Assembly: GCA_903813345.2 (NCBI GenBank)
Contig: CAIIXF020000003.1
Coordinates: 366,730-430,729 of the forward strand
Origin: Owenia fusiformis
Taxonomy: Eukaryota > Annelida > Polychaeta > Sabellida > Oweniidae
Reading direction: 5' to 3'
Length of the DNA stretch: 64,000 nucleotides
Shown here piece after piece: positions 1 to 11,557 of this stretch. A program made the position numbers and the translations under genes. The notes under the pieces are model-generated. The model was not told the DNA's origin. It was given only the letters and a program-made list of their open reading frames with translations, and ran no database searches. Every line of letters begins with the position of its first letter. The stretch's first letter is position 1.

Positions 1-122
1 GCAGCTCATGTACATTGTAGAACAGAACAAAGTTTATATGTGAACAATATTTGTGAGGAGAGAATGTGGATAGGATGTTGCTTTCACAAATCGTGAAGAC
101 ATTCAGTCGTTCATGGATAATA

Positions 123-394
123 TAGATTGGGTTAATTTGGCGCTCGCTTTAATTTGGCGAAATTGAAAACTTCGCCAAAATAAATCTTCGCCAAAATTTG
201 ATACTCAGGGAAAAACTAGAAAGGAAAAGCGCGGTATAGTAGCAGCATCGATCGAGGTGCAAATGTGAAGGATGATCTCACAAAACTGTACAAATGTGGT
301 GAATATCTCTGCATATCCGCCAAATTAAATAGCCGCCAATGTGCCAAAAATGGCAACATCGCCAAACTGAGTAACGCCAAATTAACCCAATCTA
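123..394. mobile_element. 272-bp MITE with 20-bp perfect terminal inverted repeats
   Basis: The first 20 bases, TAGATTGGGTTAATTTGGCG, are the exact reverse complement of the last 20. Inner sequence repeats GGCGAAA/TTCGCC-type words. There is no credible coding capacity, so this is a non-autonomous DNA element. A related piece lies near 39911-39985. The target-site duplication is not obvious (possibly TA), so the superfamily is open. Confidence 0.8.
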
Positions 395-2640
395 CAGTAG
401 TTCTATTCATCTACATAGAAAGGCACACACATTACACACAACTCTGTTCTAGTATCAAGGGGCAGATTTATTAAAATCATACATCTCCAAGAATAACCAC
501 ACACATTACACGCAACTTTGTTCTAGTTTCGGTTCGGAGGAGGGAAAGATTTATTAAAATTACACATCTCTAAGAATAGCTACACACATATAACACTTAA
601 CTCTGTTCTACTATCAGGGGGATTTATTAAAATCATACATCTCCAAGAATAGCCACATATATATTACACGCAACTCTGTTCTAGTATCAGGGGGCAGATT
701 AATTAAAATCATTCATCTCCAAGAATAGTCACACACATATTACACACAACTCTGTTCTTGTGTCAGGTTTGAAGATTTAAAATGATCACACATCTCCAAG
801 AATAGCCACATACATATTACACACAACTCTGTCCTTGTGTCAGGTGTGAAGATTTATAATGATCACACATCTCCAAGAATAGCCACACACATATTACACA
901 CAACTCTGTTCTTATGTCAGGTGTGAAGATTTATAATGATCACACATCTCCAAGAATAGCCACATACATATTACACACAACTCTGTTCTTTTGTCAGGTG
1001 TGAAGATTTAAAATGATCACACATCTCCAAGAATAGCCACACACATATTACACACAACTCTGTTCTTATGTCAGGTGTGAAGATTTATAATGATCACACA
1101 TCTCCAAGAATAGCCACATACATATTACACACAACTCTGTTCTTGTGTCAGGTGTGAAGATTTATAATGATCACACATCTCCAAGAATAGCCACATACAT
1201 ATTACACTCAACTCTGTTCTACTATCAGGGGATTTATTAAAATCATACAACTCCAGGAATAGCCACATACATATTACACACAACTCTGTTCTTGTGTCAG
1301 GTGTGAAGATTTATAATGATCACACATCTCCAAGAATAGCCACACACATATTACACTCAACTCTTTTTTATGTCAGGTGTGAAGATTTATGATGATCACA
1401 CATCTCCAAGAATAGCCACATACATATTACACACAACTCTGTTCTTGTGTCAGGTGTGAAGATTTATGATGATCACACATCTCCAAGAATAGCCACACAC
1501 ATATTACACACAACTCTTTTTTATGTCAGGTGTGAAGATTTATAATGATCACACATCTCCAAGAATAGCTACATACATATTACACACAACTCTGTTCTTG
1601 TGTCAGGTGTGAAGAATTATAATGATCACACATCTCCAAGAATAAGCACATACATATTACACTCAACTCTGTTCTACTATCAGGGGATTTATTAAAATTA
1701 TGCATCTCAAAGAATAGCCACATTCACATTACACACAACTCTGTCCTTGCGTCAGGTGTGAAGATTCATTAAAATCACACATCTCCAAGAATAGCCACAC
1801 GCATATTACACACAACTCTGTTCTTATGTTAGGTGTGAAGATTTAAAATGATCACACATCTCGAAGAATAGCTACATACATATTACACACAACTCTGCTC
1901 TAGAATGGGGGGGGGGAGATTTATAAAAATCATACATCTCTAAGAATAGCCACACACACATTACACACAACTCTGTCCTTGTGTCAGGTGTGAAGATTTA
2001 TAAAGACCACACATCTCCAAGAATAGCCACATACATATTAAACACAACTCTGTTCTAGAATCGGGGGGGGGGAGAGATTTATTAAAATCATACATTTCCA
2101 AGAATAGCCACACGCATAAAACACACAACTCTGTTCTTGTGTCAGGTGTGAAGATTTATAAAGATCACACATCTCCAAGAATAGCCACACACATATTACA
2201 CACAACTCTGTCCTTGTGTCAGGTGTGAAAATTTATAAAGATCACACATCTCTAGGAATAGCCACACACACATATTACACACAACTCTATTCTTGTGTTG
2301 TGTGTGAAGATTTATTAAAATCACACATCTCAAAGAATAGCCACACACATATTACACATAACTCTGTTCTTGTACAAGAGCAGGGAGATTTATCAAAATC
2401 ACACATCTCCAAGAATAGCCACACACATATTACACATAACTCTGTTCTTGTATCAGGGGGAGGGGAAGAATTATTAAAAGCACACATTTCCAAGAAAAGC
2501 CACCCATATATAACGCACAACTCTCTTCTTGTATCAGGGGGAAGATTTGTTTTAATCACACATCTCCAAGAATAGCAACGCACACATTGCAGTACACACA
2601 ACTACAGATTAAAATTACACATCCCCGAGAATTGCCACAC
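395..2640. repeat. 77-bp minisatellite, about 28 degenerate copies
   Basis: The unit reads CATCTCCAAGAATAGCCACA, then a CA-rich stretch, CAACTCTGTTCTTGTGTCAG, and a variable A+T/G-rich tail. The spacing is 77 bp (for example 791 to 868). Early and late copies carry a variant GGGGG-containing tail; central copies are more homogeneous. Open frames on both strands at 2216-2601 result from repetition and are not genes. The array abuts the MITE on its left. Confidence 0.95.
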
Positions 2641-2659
2641 ACATTGATCACACAATAAT

Positions 2660-2746
2660 ATGGCAGCCACAGCAGTACCTAAAACGAAGAAGGTCAAAGT
2701 AGAACAACATCCCAAGTTCCTTGAACTGGTCTATACGTCCTTGTGA
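2660..2746 (+). CDS. short open frame of 28 codons with basic N-terminus (doubtful)
   Basis: An ATG in a fair context opens a 28-residue frame with a lysine cluster (KTKKVKVE) followed by HPKFLELVYTSL and a stop. The order (basic tail, then H-P, then a short amphipathic stretch) vaguely recalls the entry to a linker-histone globular domain. The frame ends where that domain would begin, and no splice donor is evident. It could be a truncated retrocopy or chance. Confidence 0.15.
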   Translation: MAATAVPKTKKVKVEQHPKFLELVYTSL

Positions 2747-3423
2747 TCTGATGTTTTTATTCTTACATGTATTGTACATTTCATTTGCATTTAATGTATT
2801 AATTTAATAAAATAATGAACTGTACATAATGTAAATGCCTCTTTTCGTGTTTAGTTTTTGGGTAATGTGAACGAAAATATCCTTGCTGTATATGTAAAAA
2901 ATCCCGACCGTATTAATGAATATCCCGAAAATATTCAGAAAGTATTCATAAATATCCGGAAAAATGGTTGAATATTCAGCCGTATTTTTGAGTAACCGAA
3001 TCATATATTAGTCGTATCCCTAAGTATACGTGAAAAAACGAGATGTATATCAGTAGTATCCAGAACTGTGGATATTTCAGGATATCAGTGTTCCGTCTCT
3101 CAATAATATCCGTGAATCTCCAAATTCGAGATACTCATCGTATTTATCACGGATTCTTAAGGATACGTTCCATATTCCTATAATATCTCGCAAGTATCCA
3201 GGCAGGATTCTTTATCATTTTTCGCTGTGTTAATGTTTGGAGAATCAAATGACCAACCCTTGCCACCCACAAATTCGACAGAACATTATACCTCCCCACC
3301 ACTATCGGTACCAGAATCTGAACAAGATGACCCAAAAGTGTTGATTAACTTGTTTTAATTTCATGCGCAGGCTTTTCTTAGAACACCCGTAGTAATATTG
3401 TCAAGGAAAGGAGTAAATAAAAC
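2747..3423. other. non-coding; one short coding-like frame
   Basis: Mostly A+T-rich unique sequence with loosely repeated ATATCC/GGATAT words between 2880 and 3200. A forward frame at 3239-3358 is rich in P, S, E and D (it includes PLPPTNSTEHYTSPPLSVPE) and looks like a disordered protein tail, but has no start or neighbouring exon that I can identify. Confidence 0.4.
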
Positions 3424-3522
3424 ATGGCGGCGAGTTTGGATCGAAATAATTCTTTCCAAAAAACACTCGATTCAGAGCAAAGTAGTAATGATATCAACGA
3501 TAATTCTAGTGAAATTGACTAG
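3424..3522 (+). CDS. 32-codon open frame with good start context (uncertain)
   Basis: AACATGG gives a favourable start. The predicted peptide begins MAASLDRNNSFQKTLDSEQS and continues acidic and serine-rich before a stop. It lies just upstream of the EEAD-family relic at 3716-4620, so it could be that element's 5' exon. No family recognised. Confidence 0.2.
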   Translation: MAASLDRNNSFQKTLDSEQSSNDINDNSSEID

Positions 3523-3715
3523 AAAATTGTAAATTTTGATATGGGAATATCAAACTTTTTTGGACTGGTGCAAGGGTAAAGGGAGTAATGTGTTGACCTA
3601 CATTTGATAATTCAAAATGGAATGAACTGATTCATCATCATATATATTTCTAGAGTGGCAGCAGTGTACCTGTATTAGTGCCACCTGACACAAGAGCTAA
3701 AGACCATCATGGACC

Positions 3716-4620
3716 TTGAGAACAAAGCCAAGAATGGGGCTTGGGAAGGCAATACATTCCAAACCAATTTCTGGTAAGTTATACTTTTACATAAGATTAA
3801 CAGCTACACTTGCGCAGGCTGAACAACCTGTTATCCCCATCCTCCAACCATATGTGAATATTTCTTACGTCATGCGGAATGGAACAACAGGAATCCATCA
3901 GGGAACATGATGTCTATGTACCCCAAAATCTTATCAGTAGGGTTGATGGTGCTGCTAATAACCTTGATATTAATACAGCTACAATAGATGGAAAGGGAAC
4001 CCTGCATTGTTTAGCAGGAAATATTTTGTTTATATTGTTTGGACACAACTCAGTCACATGCTGCCATCTTTTGACAATACTAGGACACTTGCCATGTTTT
4101 GCATAGATGACCTTTGGTGACCAAAGTACAGTGACATAACTACGCATAAAAATGAGTGCTATGACATGAAGGACAAGATAGGGATTATGTATTTGTTATT
4201 AATCTATTTTCTTTTTTTGTAAATACAAATAAATGAATAAATCAGTTTTGGATTAGGAATGAAGCCATGAGGAGGAAAATATAATTTGTGTGAGGAAATA
4301 CTTCCAAGAAGATTCTTCATCAAATTTAAAGAGCGCCATTTTGTTTTGTCATGGTGCTGATTTTGTTTTGTCAAAACTTTTTGGAAATTTAAGTTCAGGG
4401 CAAATGCAAAGAATGAAAAATGAAATTTTCAACCATTTTCTAGCAAACTACATCAAAACATATTGCAGCAAAATGCCAACATCAAAAGTGACACATTTTT
4501 ATGTGGGTGGCGCTAAGTAAGACGGGACTTCAAAATGGATTCAACAAGGCTTGTAGAAGACCATGAGGAGGCAGACAAGCAGATGGATATACATAGAAGA
4601 GATATGGTAAGAAAAGGGGC
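3716..4620 (+). pseudogene. relic of a multicopy invertebrate protein family (DGKGT-H and EEAD-H motifs)
   Basis: Several frames carry pieces in the order expected for an uncharacterised multicopy family of molluscs and cnidarians. Near 3940-4010 a frame reads NLDINTATIDGKGTLH, resembling the family's aDN-D-N--TLDGkgTfH signature. Near 4563-4600 another reads LVEDHEEADKQMDIH, resembling hEEADtr---H, part of what looks like a PIN-type nuclease segment. The latter ends at a possible donor (ATATG then GTAAGA). Between them is a 76-codon frame at 4290-4520 that I do not recognise. Stops and shifts separate all pieces, so this is a dead copy. The family recall is from memory of its motif pattern. 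Confidence 0.45.
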
Positions 4621-4732
4621 ACATAACTGCAACAACTTACAAAAGGCGATATATCCCACTGCATTCCATCGCAGGCTAGCTAGATACAAAATGCGCTGTA
4701 CTACCTGTATTACATGCCCTTACAGGTTGTGA

Positions 4733-5964
4733 CACAACAAGTGCATTTTTAGAAAAGGAAAGAAGAAAAGTTTGTCTATCATAGAGAAAGCCGATCATGT
4801 AGGTTTATAAAACATTGCAGTGTTGGATATTGGAGAAGGGATCAAAGTGGCTATGAACTTTGTTAAATGCCTATATGGCGCTAATACCTTTAGGATGGAT
4901 ATCACCATGGCAACAGTTACCAGAAAAGTGGTAAACTTCAAAAACATGAAGCTGTGAAACAGTTGCATGCAGGTATTCATATTTAAATTATTATTTGTGC
5001 TTTGTAGGAGAGCATCTTCACTGTGTGAACACAGGACCATGGGTCCTTTATTGTACTAGAGCAAATTTCACAGGGAGAGAATGTTGACCCCCTTGATTTT
5101 GACAGAATTCATGACCATTTCATTAAGCCAGCTCTAACAAGGAAACACCATCAAGGCATATCTTAACAGACTTCAACATCTTTTCTTTTCCCTCCTTTTT
5201 GAGACTGAAGACAATTGAACATTCTGAATACCTTATTGTGCTTGAAATGATTATTATTCAGCAATTAAATACTCTATATTTACTCATCCATGGATATCCT
5301 ACTTCATTGATTTACCAAAGCAAGCTAGCCCATAAACACACATTTGGAGATTTTTAAGGCTATTAGATGTTTTATCATCTCGCTCACAGCTGTTAAAAGC
5401 TATGTATAATTTGCCATAGGTCTACTTTATGACGGAGAATAAAAAAAAATAGATATAATTAATTCACATATCCAAATATGTCTCTGTGAAGTAAAATACA
5501 AATCCAAGGCAATTTATAATATTTTATGGAATATCCGTTTTAAAAAAGCAATTTATTTGATATTTGATTCAATTATCAGACTGACTTTGTTATAATTGAA
5601 TTATTTTGAATTTGTGTATTTTTAATGTTTTTTTTAGGGAAATCCTTTATGTTAATTTGTATCACGTGATATTTTCAAGGGAAACCCAAATAATGGCGCG
5701 CTAAATTTCCAAATTGGTTTGTGAAATTTGATTTGATTTTTCGCTTTATTTGTGAGCTGTGCTTGTGTTTTGTTTTATTTTTAGCAGACTTTGTTTCCAA
5801 TCACTTACAACATGTTCGGTATAAGACGTGTCTCTCTAGGATTTGTTTCAAAAGGGTACAAGTGTGTAATGTTATTAATTATACAAACATTGCATACTTT
5901 TTAACTGCTTAAGTTTGCAGTTGTTTTATTGTTTTAAGAAAAGTTTAAAAAAGAACTATTACTA
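4733..5964. other. no gene seen
   Basis: A+T-rich unique sequence. Open frames here (4795-5040 reverse, 5721-5912 forward) have no recognisable motif and a composition expected of chance frames. A stretch at 4860-4920 has faint coding character. Confidence 0.5.
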
Positions 5965-6254
5965 GATTTGAGAGGCATTTGCTGGGAGGTCGCGAATGGG
6001 AATTTGAGAAAGTATGCCCAACTATCATTAACAAGGGATTTTCTGGAAGAAAATTGTTGGGCCTCCATGAAAAAGAACTGGCTTTATTTGAGACTCTTGT
6101 GACACCCAGGAAAGCATACCTAGATGCTTATTTGTCACATGAGATAACCCATATCACAACAGCCATGGAGCAAATCTGGCAAGATGTTGTCGCACAAGCA
6201 GTTGAGAAAGAAGCTAATTCAAACTTTCAGGCAAATATTTTTTATAAATGGTAA
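5965..6254 (+). pseudogene. coding-like exon fragment, unknown family (EWEFEK)
   Basis: The frame reads GGREWEFEKVCPTIINKGFS near its start, followed by a charged, helix-prone segment ending near SNFQ. A diverged second copy of its first 20 residues lies at 35490-35540 (HVLRGHEWEFE, stop, LCPTII), so this is a dispersed family and not chance. I do not recognise the family. An exon end near 6235 is possible but unproven. Most likely part of a multicopy element. Confidence 0.4.
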
Positions 6255-6521
6255 TCTACTTACTGTACTCCCGGTTCATTTAGCGAGTTTTAACGCAAAA
6301 AATGAATGATGACTATGAAGTTAGTAGAAGTGAAATGAGAGACCTAAACAGATAAATGGAAGAAATGAAGCTTGATTGGTTTGGACAATCATTCTTTCTT
6401 TCATATTATCTCTGGTGTTGAATTATCTTCTTATATAAGGATCTGACCCTGGTAGGTCAGGTTTTTTCAAAGGGGGGGGGGGTGATGGTCTTCCAACCTT
6501 GGGGAAGGAAGACCAGGTATT

Positions 6522-6845
6522 TTGATCAACCCTGGGGAAGGTCACAACTACAATGATATATACATAGGTAATGACCATCCTTTAAACACCCATATCGACC
6601 AAAAAATCAAGATTAAAATTAGAGATCGAGAATATGTTGATTTTTCTGCACTTTTACCAAAGATAGAGTTAGAGATGTCAATAGCCATCAGTTCCTACCG
6701 AAAACAGATGATAAAAGTGATATTACCTGGATAGATAATCCAAAGTTTAATAGAAATGTGAGAACCATAGCTCAATTGCAAGAAGCTTTCTATAAATCAA
6801 GACTAAAAAACTTCCTGATCAGCAAAATTCCAAATAATCATTATT
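6522..6845 (+). pseudogene. retroelement gag-like fragment (DIRS/gypsy type, weak)
   Basis: The frame contains DHPLNTHIDQKIKIKIRDRE followed by YVDFSALLPK. This resembles the segment of invertebrate retroelement gag-like proteins in which a D-P-L---V stretch is followed by K-kI--geyVd---LLP. After the stop at 6732, a neighbouring frame continues with a helix-like segment up to a stop near 6846. No start or downstream polymerase is adjacent. DIRS-type relics occur at 26.7 and 39.2 kb, so a common source is possible. Confidence 0.35.
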
Positions 6846-7586
6846 AAGGGCAAAGTAAACATTGATCTTTATTCTTATTCTCATCATATTAATATCCTCA
6901 GTAGATGTCATTATGTTACACATTATACAATATCTCTAGTATCAGTTAGGTGTCCCCATTGCTCCTGCTCTCAATAAGTTGCTCATACTTTCTTTCTTAT
7001 AAATTAAAGGTACTATTTTATATTCATACATCTTTAATTGTAAACTCAGTATATACACATAAACATGTGTCTACTGTTAAAATCTTTATAAGTATGTAAT
7101 TGAATCAATTTGAAATAAAGAAATTAAAAAAAAATATATACATATATTTCTTGTATATGCTTTACACGGTACTGCCCCAGTGAAGCAATTAACTTACTGT
7201 AAAACAGTAGTGAAGTGAATAAGATATTTGATTATGTCATTAAGCTAAGGGAGGCTGGTGGAATCGTAAATTCCATAAATAAATAAATAACCCTTATACA
7301 TCACAGGACAGCGTAAGTTAAATGCAACACTGTCTCAGTGAGTAGATAGATGAGTCTCCTCTGATTTGTCTCCTTGGAGAGACATGGCTACGAATGAATG
7401 AGGACAATAATAACATCAAAAAATACCATCCTTCAACTATCCCATGTACAATGCCTGTACAAGAACAAGTAATTGTCAAGTCAATTAAGAAAAATCAACA
7501 ACATCTTTATAAACAGATGGGAATCAGTGAGTCATTTATAGAACATACTATATTAAATTAAAATTAAATTTAAATATTAAATGGTA
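6846..7586. other. no gene seen
   Basis: A+T-rich sequence with simple runs (TATATACATATA near 7130, ATAAATAAATAA near 7275). There is no frame with a recognisable motif. Confidence 0.5.
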
Positions 7587-7704
7587 GGTGAATAGAATAA
7601 AGACTGACACCACTAGAACAGGGGCCAATGTTGGAATGCCTAGTAAATTTTCCATGATGGAAGAACACATTGTGGCCTTAATATGGCCTGCATATTAGGG
7701 ATTA
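7587..7704 (+). repeat. partial tandem copy of the 546-bp repeat
   Basis: About 118 bp nearly identical to 7968-8085 (AGAATAAAGACTGACACCAC through GCATATTAGGGATT) sits immediately left of the full copy. This gives a head-to-tail arrangement of a truncated and a complete unit. Confidence 0.9.
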
Positions 7705-7708
7705 GGGG

Positions 7709-8254
7709 TTATCACATGGACTGCATGTTCCACGTTTCCCGCATGCCAATCCTACTTTCTACCTACCAGTCTCGGTCAACAGTAATTTCTCGGTTTTAAG
7801 TCTCGGAATACAATTTTGCCTGGCGACCTCTAGTAAGGTCAACAATTGTATACTGTAGAGTCCTTAAGAGTTGTTTTTATGGAAAAACCTGTAGGTTGTA
7901 AAATGTTCAATACAACATTTCTTATGCATGTAGCCTGGAAGGACATGTCCAGCCGGACGAGGATAAAGGCGAATAGAATAAAGACTGACACCACTAGAAC
8001 AGGGGCCAATGTTGGAATGCCTAGTAAATTTTCCATGATGGAAGAACGCATTGTGGCCTTAATATGGCCTGCATATTAGGGATTGTTGGAAACAAGGTCA
8101 TCCAACAGTTTATGTGCCACAGACCCTTCTAGCAAGACTACTTGTACATGGTATCCAGCAGCTACCATTTGAGCAGTCTATCTCGATTGAGCAGGCAAAG
8201 CTGGTTCCAGATGGATTTGTACCCTATCCATTCAGGAAGGATACACCAGAAATC
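7709..8254 (+). repeat. 546-bp dispersed repeat, copy 1, with Myb/SANT-like relic
   Basis: It matches 15394-15938 almost base for base. The forward frame at 7846-8079 includes HVAWKDMSSRTRIKANRIKT, then DTTRTGANVGMPSKFSMMEE and IVALIWP. This looks like the C-terminal half of a Myb/SANT-like DNA-binding domain (Kw-dlksrtr-K, then TG, then lE--i--li), as found in the accessory protein of PIF/Harbinger transposons. A second frame from about 8085 reads TVYVPQTLLARLLVHGIQQL and onward, coding-like but unrecognised. Copy 1 loses homology just after the codons for FRKDTPE, whereas copy 2 continues the second frame. Confidence 0.65.
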
Positions 8255-8279
8255 TGCAAGTCTGAAAGTATGGGTAGCT

Positions 8280-8430
8280 GTCACTCACCTGTGATTATCG
8301 CACCACGGTTATCACTCACCTGAGATAATCGCACAACAGTTATCCTTCATCTGTTATCGCACCACGGTTATCACTCACATGTGATTATAGTACCCCAGTT
8401 ATCACTAACTTGCGACTATCACACTATCAC
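8280..8430 (+). repeat. short tandem repeat, about 4 copies of a 31-36 bp unit
   Basis: The core TCGCACCACGGTTATCACTC recurs with GTGATTAT/GAGATAAT spacers. It directly follows the 546-bp repeat. No coding role seen. Confidence 0.75.
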
Positions 8431-8905
8431 ACCTGTGAATAAGGTCCAGTTCTGTCCTGTCGATGTTTTGATCAGACTGTGTAGTTCTGTGGTTGCTCAC
8501 CATTAAGATAACATTCCATTTCATGTTTGAAATAGGTCCCCTTACATTTCACATATAGCTGGTGTATAATGGAGCAGGAATTTTTAATCAATCAGTGATA
8601 AGCATGCAAGTTGAATGGACTTTCATGGATATTAATCCAAATGAGAATTTTATACCAACAGCCTGCATGTACACTGCATGGTGCTTGCATGCATGCGATT
8701 ACCATGCAAAGTCCATGAGCATCGCATGTGTTTTTCAAAGTGATTGTATGTATACAGGGTGTTCTAAAACTAACAGGACTGGTGCAGTTATTTTGTTAAA
8801 TATGCGCCAATTTTCTTCAAAATTGAACATAATGTACTTAGTTTTTAATTTGCATGGATTTGTATGTGAAGTGCATTTGCATATGTTGCTTCTTTTTTAT
8901 TCCAG
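8431..8905. other. no gene seen; possible miniature-element end
   Basis: Contains TACAGGGTGTTCTAAAACTA near 8755, which resembles the ends of TA-inserting miniature elements elsewhere in the window, but I found no partner end. The 115-codon frame at 8562-8909 has no motif. Confidence 0.4.
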
Positions 8906-9508
8906 TTGATGAGAGCACTCCAGCGTGTGACACCAAGAGTCCAGGGCTTGGGTCTTGAGAGTGGCTCAGGAAAAGGGGATTGAGGCAGCCCTGGCTCAGG
9001 AAAAGGGGATTGAGGCAGCCCTGGCTCTGGTGACGTCCTCGGTCAAACAGGACGCCAAGTCAAAAAGAGGCATCGATGATATCAAAGTCCATGCTGCCGT
9101 ATCTATCATTATCAATGGGAAGGAACAAGAAGAACGTGTATATAAGATATGATAAGACATGATACTTGAATTTATAGTAAATAATAAGCATTCATATATA
9201 AAAGTAACACAATTGTTTCAGGGGATCAGTCTTATATTGAAGCTTTTTTATTTTAATTTTTAAAATAAGTTAGGCTTTGGGTATCTTCAATTCTTATTTG
9301 TATCATATTTTTTCAGGTTCGTCAATGGAAAAGTGAGACTACCACAAACCTGGAAGTTGAGGAAAATGCTGCAGTTACCTGCTTTTATTCATCATCCCAC
9401 TTAGAAACTATTATAAGAGTAGGAGATTCAAAGGCGAAAGGAGATTCAAAGGCAAAAGCAGAGCTATCAGAATACGAGTGGACAGAGGTGCTTCAAGAGA
9501 AACATTAA
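8906..9508 (+). pseudogene. two coding-like exons of an unknown gene (last two exons)
   Basis: An upstream exon follows a polypyrimidine tract and CAG at 8905. Its frame ends GKEQEER at 9137, before a weak GTATAT donor. The last exon starts at 9317 after TTTTTTTCAG and reads VRQWKSETTTNLEVEENAAV, then TCFYSSSHLETIIRVG, ending EWTEVLQEKH and a stop at 9506-9508. Both join in phase 0. The first exon contains a perfect 30-bp duplication (AQEKGIEAAL twice) and the last an 18-bp one (GDSKAK twice). The start of the upstream exon is out of frame with its body (stops near 8907), so the locus is probably broken. Family unknown. Confidence 0.45.
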
Positions 9509-10049
9509 AAAATGGATTACAGATTATGTTCTTTAGTCATATTTTCTCATTGTGAATTAATTGTAAAAGTAATCTTGAGCACACTAGCCTGTTATTTTCT
9601 AACCTTGGCCGCAGATAAAAGAAATTGTTTGAAAAATTAAATTCATGAAATCTCATTAAGTGTAACAATTTTTTTTCTCAATTAAATGGTCCAAGTATTT
9701 GGAGGTTTTCAGCACTTTAACAGCAATTTCCCCGTTTATAGTTGAGCTAGCTAGTTAAACACATATTTTGGCAATTATTTTTATTCCTACTTGGTCTCTC
9801 AATTGTGTATGCGAATTAATTAGCTTGTTAAACTGACCACTTCCGGTCATTTCGTATATTTCTAATTTAATTAGTGGTTTTGTTCCACGTTTGGGTAGTT
9901 GACATCCAGTAATCACCACCGAAAGTTTTTAAGTGCGTCATTTCGAACCTTCGAACCAACCAACCTTCGAAGCACCGCTCATACTGTTCCAATACAAGTT
10001 AGTTTGTTTTTCTTTCTATCCTATATATATGTATGTATATTAAAGATAA
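9509..10049. other. no gene seen
   Basis: A+T-rich 3' flank. There is a small internal repeat of the word TTCGAACC/TTCGAA near 9946-9972. Confidence 0.5.
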
Positions 10050-10375
10050 ACCAGTAATATTTAGTGACATAACAAATATACGTACCAGTGATATTTTGTG
10101 ACATAACAGCTATACCAGTGATATGCAGTGACATATCAGTGATATGCAGTGACATATCAGATATACCAGTGATATTTAGTGACATAACAAATATACCAGT
10201 GATATTTTGTGACATAACAGATATACCAGTGATATGTAGTGACATATCAGATATACCAGTGATATTTAGTGACATAACAAATATACCAGTGATATTTAGT
10301 GACATAACAAATATACCAGTGATATTTAGTGACATAACAAATATACCAGTGATATTTTGTGACATAACAAATAAA
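10050..10375. repeat. 30-bp minisatellite (about 11 copies)
   Basis: The unit is ATACCAGTGATATTTAGTGA plus CATAACAAAT, with a variant carrying ATGCAGTGACATATCA. Because 30 is a multiple of three, long frames stay open on both strands (10021-10437 and 10088-10558); neither has flanking gene structure, so I do not call them genes. Confidence 0.92.
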
Positions 10376-11122
10376 CTGAAAGAACTTTTTTCAAGCTCAG
10401 CAGTCAAACCATGTTTAAACGTTAACCATGATACCATGGTTATTATACCTTATACTTCTTTATTGCCAAAAGAAAGTAGCACCATTGCAAACCATGTTAT
10501 GTTCTGTAGCTTTGCTTTGGCATCACTTGGTGTTTCATTTGTTGTTCAAAACAAATAAATGAATATTCATGAACACTTAATGACTGACTATTCTACACAT
10601 GAATAATACAAAAATGACATATAATGCTTGATAATTCTCAATTTTTGTTGGTTCACAATAAGTAACATTCAGGAACAGTGAAATTAAAATGTTGTTTGAT
10701 TGTATTTGACCGTGAAATACTGTATATTACTTGACCATGGTATACTATAATAATAAAGTTAACATTACATGCTGAGCTGAAGATTATTTTTCTGTTTCGT
10801 TTTAATGATGAATATATCTGTTGAAAGTGGTCTCAAACATAAGGTTATTCAAGAATATTCCTTCATTTCCAAAAGGGCTCTAGTAAAGGAGTTTGTTGTC
10901 CAGTACTTTCCCACATAAAATGATTGTATCGTTCCTCATTACGAAAACACCTCTTATATTGATAGAAACAGGGGCAAAAGGCACTAAAATGGAGTTAGAC
11001 AAGGAGGCATTCTGAAGTCTCATTTTCTTGTCATCACGATTCCAAGAAAACCGCCAGATGGATTTGCTTCAAATTTATAATAATAATTGAAAAAAAAAAA
11101 ATTGGAAAACACACAAAAAAAG
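10376..11122. other. no gene seen
   Basis: A+T-rich flank of the minisatellite. The poly(A)-like run at 11090-11100 could mark an old retrocopy end, but nothing upstream supports that. Confidence 0.45.
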
Positions 11123-11557
11123 ATGAATAACTTTGAAGATTTTGACGACATTGTGGGGGATATTGATGATACCTTTGGTATACAGGGTTACCAGTTGAGC
11201 CTGAATACACAGAAGAAGAACTGAGAGAGATGGAATTAGAAGAGGCCCGTTTGAGAGACGCAGAGGCTGAAAATGATGAAATTCCCGAAGTCCTGGATTT
11301 CTGCACCTGCAAGAAAACAGATCTTGAAATGGGATGTGATTGGGCAAATCTTCTGGTTTCCAAAGAGGCTGTCTGTTGCCACAGGGAACAGTGGATAGAT
11401 CTCCTATCTTCATAGTGCGGTCAAGAGGAAGAATGTATTACAAACCATGACGATTTTGCTGTCATAATTCTGCATCCAGCCGTACTTCTGCTGGCCTTTT
11501 GCAGATTCTTGGATTTCAAGAAAAGGAAGGGCGCAAGACCCAATTCATTGACAAGTA
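11123..11557 (+). pseudogene. P2X7 C-terminal-type zinc domain relic, copy A
   Basis: Three frames in succession spell the layout of the cysteine-rich intracellular domain known from the end of P2X7 receptors, which also occurs alone in many invertebrate proteins. From the ATG at 11123 comes an acidic start (MNNFEDFDDIVGDIDD). A shift near 11190 leads to EPEYTEEELREMELEEARLR, then DFCTCKKTDLEM and SKEAVCCHREQW. After the stop at 11415 another frame continues CGQEEECITNHDDF, ending in a stop at 11557. The order (EEL helix, C-C--, CC-E, CIT-H--F) fits the family. There is no P2X channel domain upstream, so it is a stand-alone, broken copy, probably from a multicopy element. Confidence 0.65.

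Noticed and set aside
2216-2601. Long open frames on both strands (119 and 104 codons)
   Set aside because: They lie wholly inside the 77-bp minisatellite and translate the repeat. No start context or splice sites support a gene.
395-2640. CRISPR-like regular array
   Set aside because: The whole 77-bp unit is repeated, with no unique spacers, and the DNA is eukaryotic. The same applies to the 30-bp array at 10050 and the arrays at 61-63 kb.
2660-2746. Linker histone gene
   Set aside because: The resemblance is limited to a basic stretch and one HP dipeptide, and the frame stops before the globular domain. Kept only as a doubtful short frame.
10021-10558. 138- and 156-codon frames
   Set aside because: They are open only because the 30-bp minisatellite period is a multiple of three. 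The non-repeat ends show no motif.
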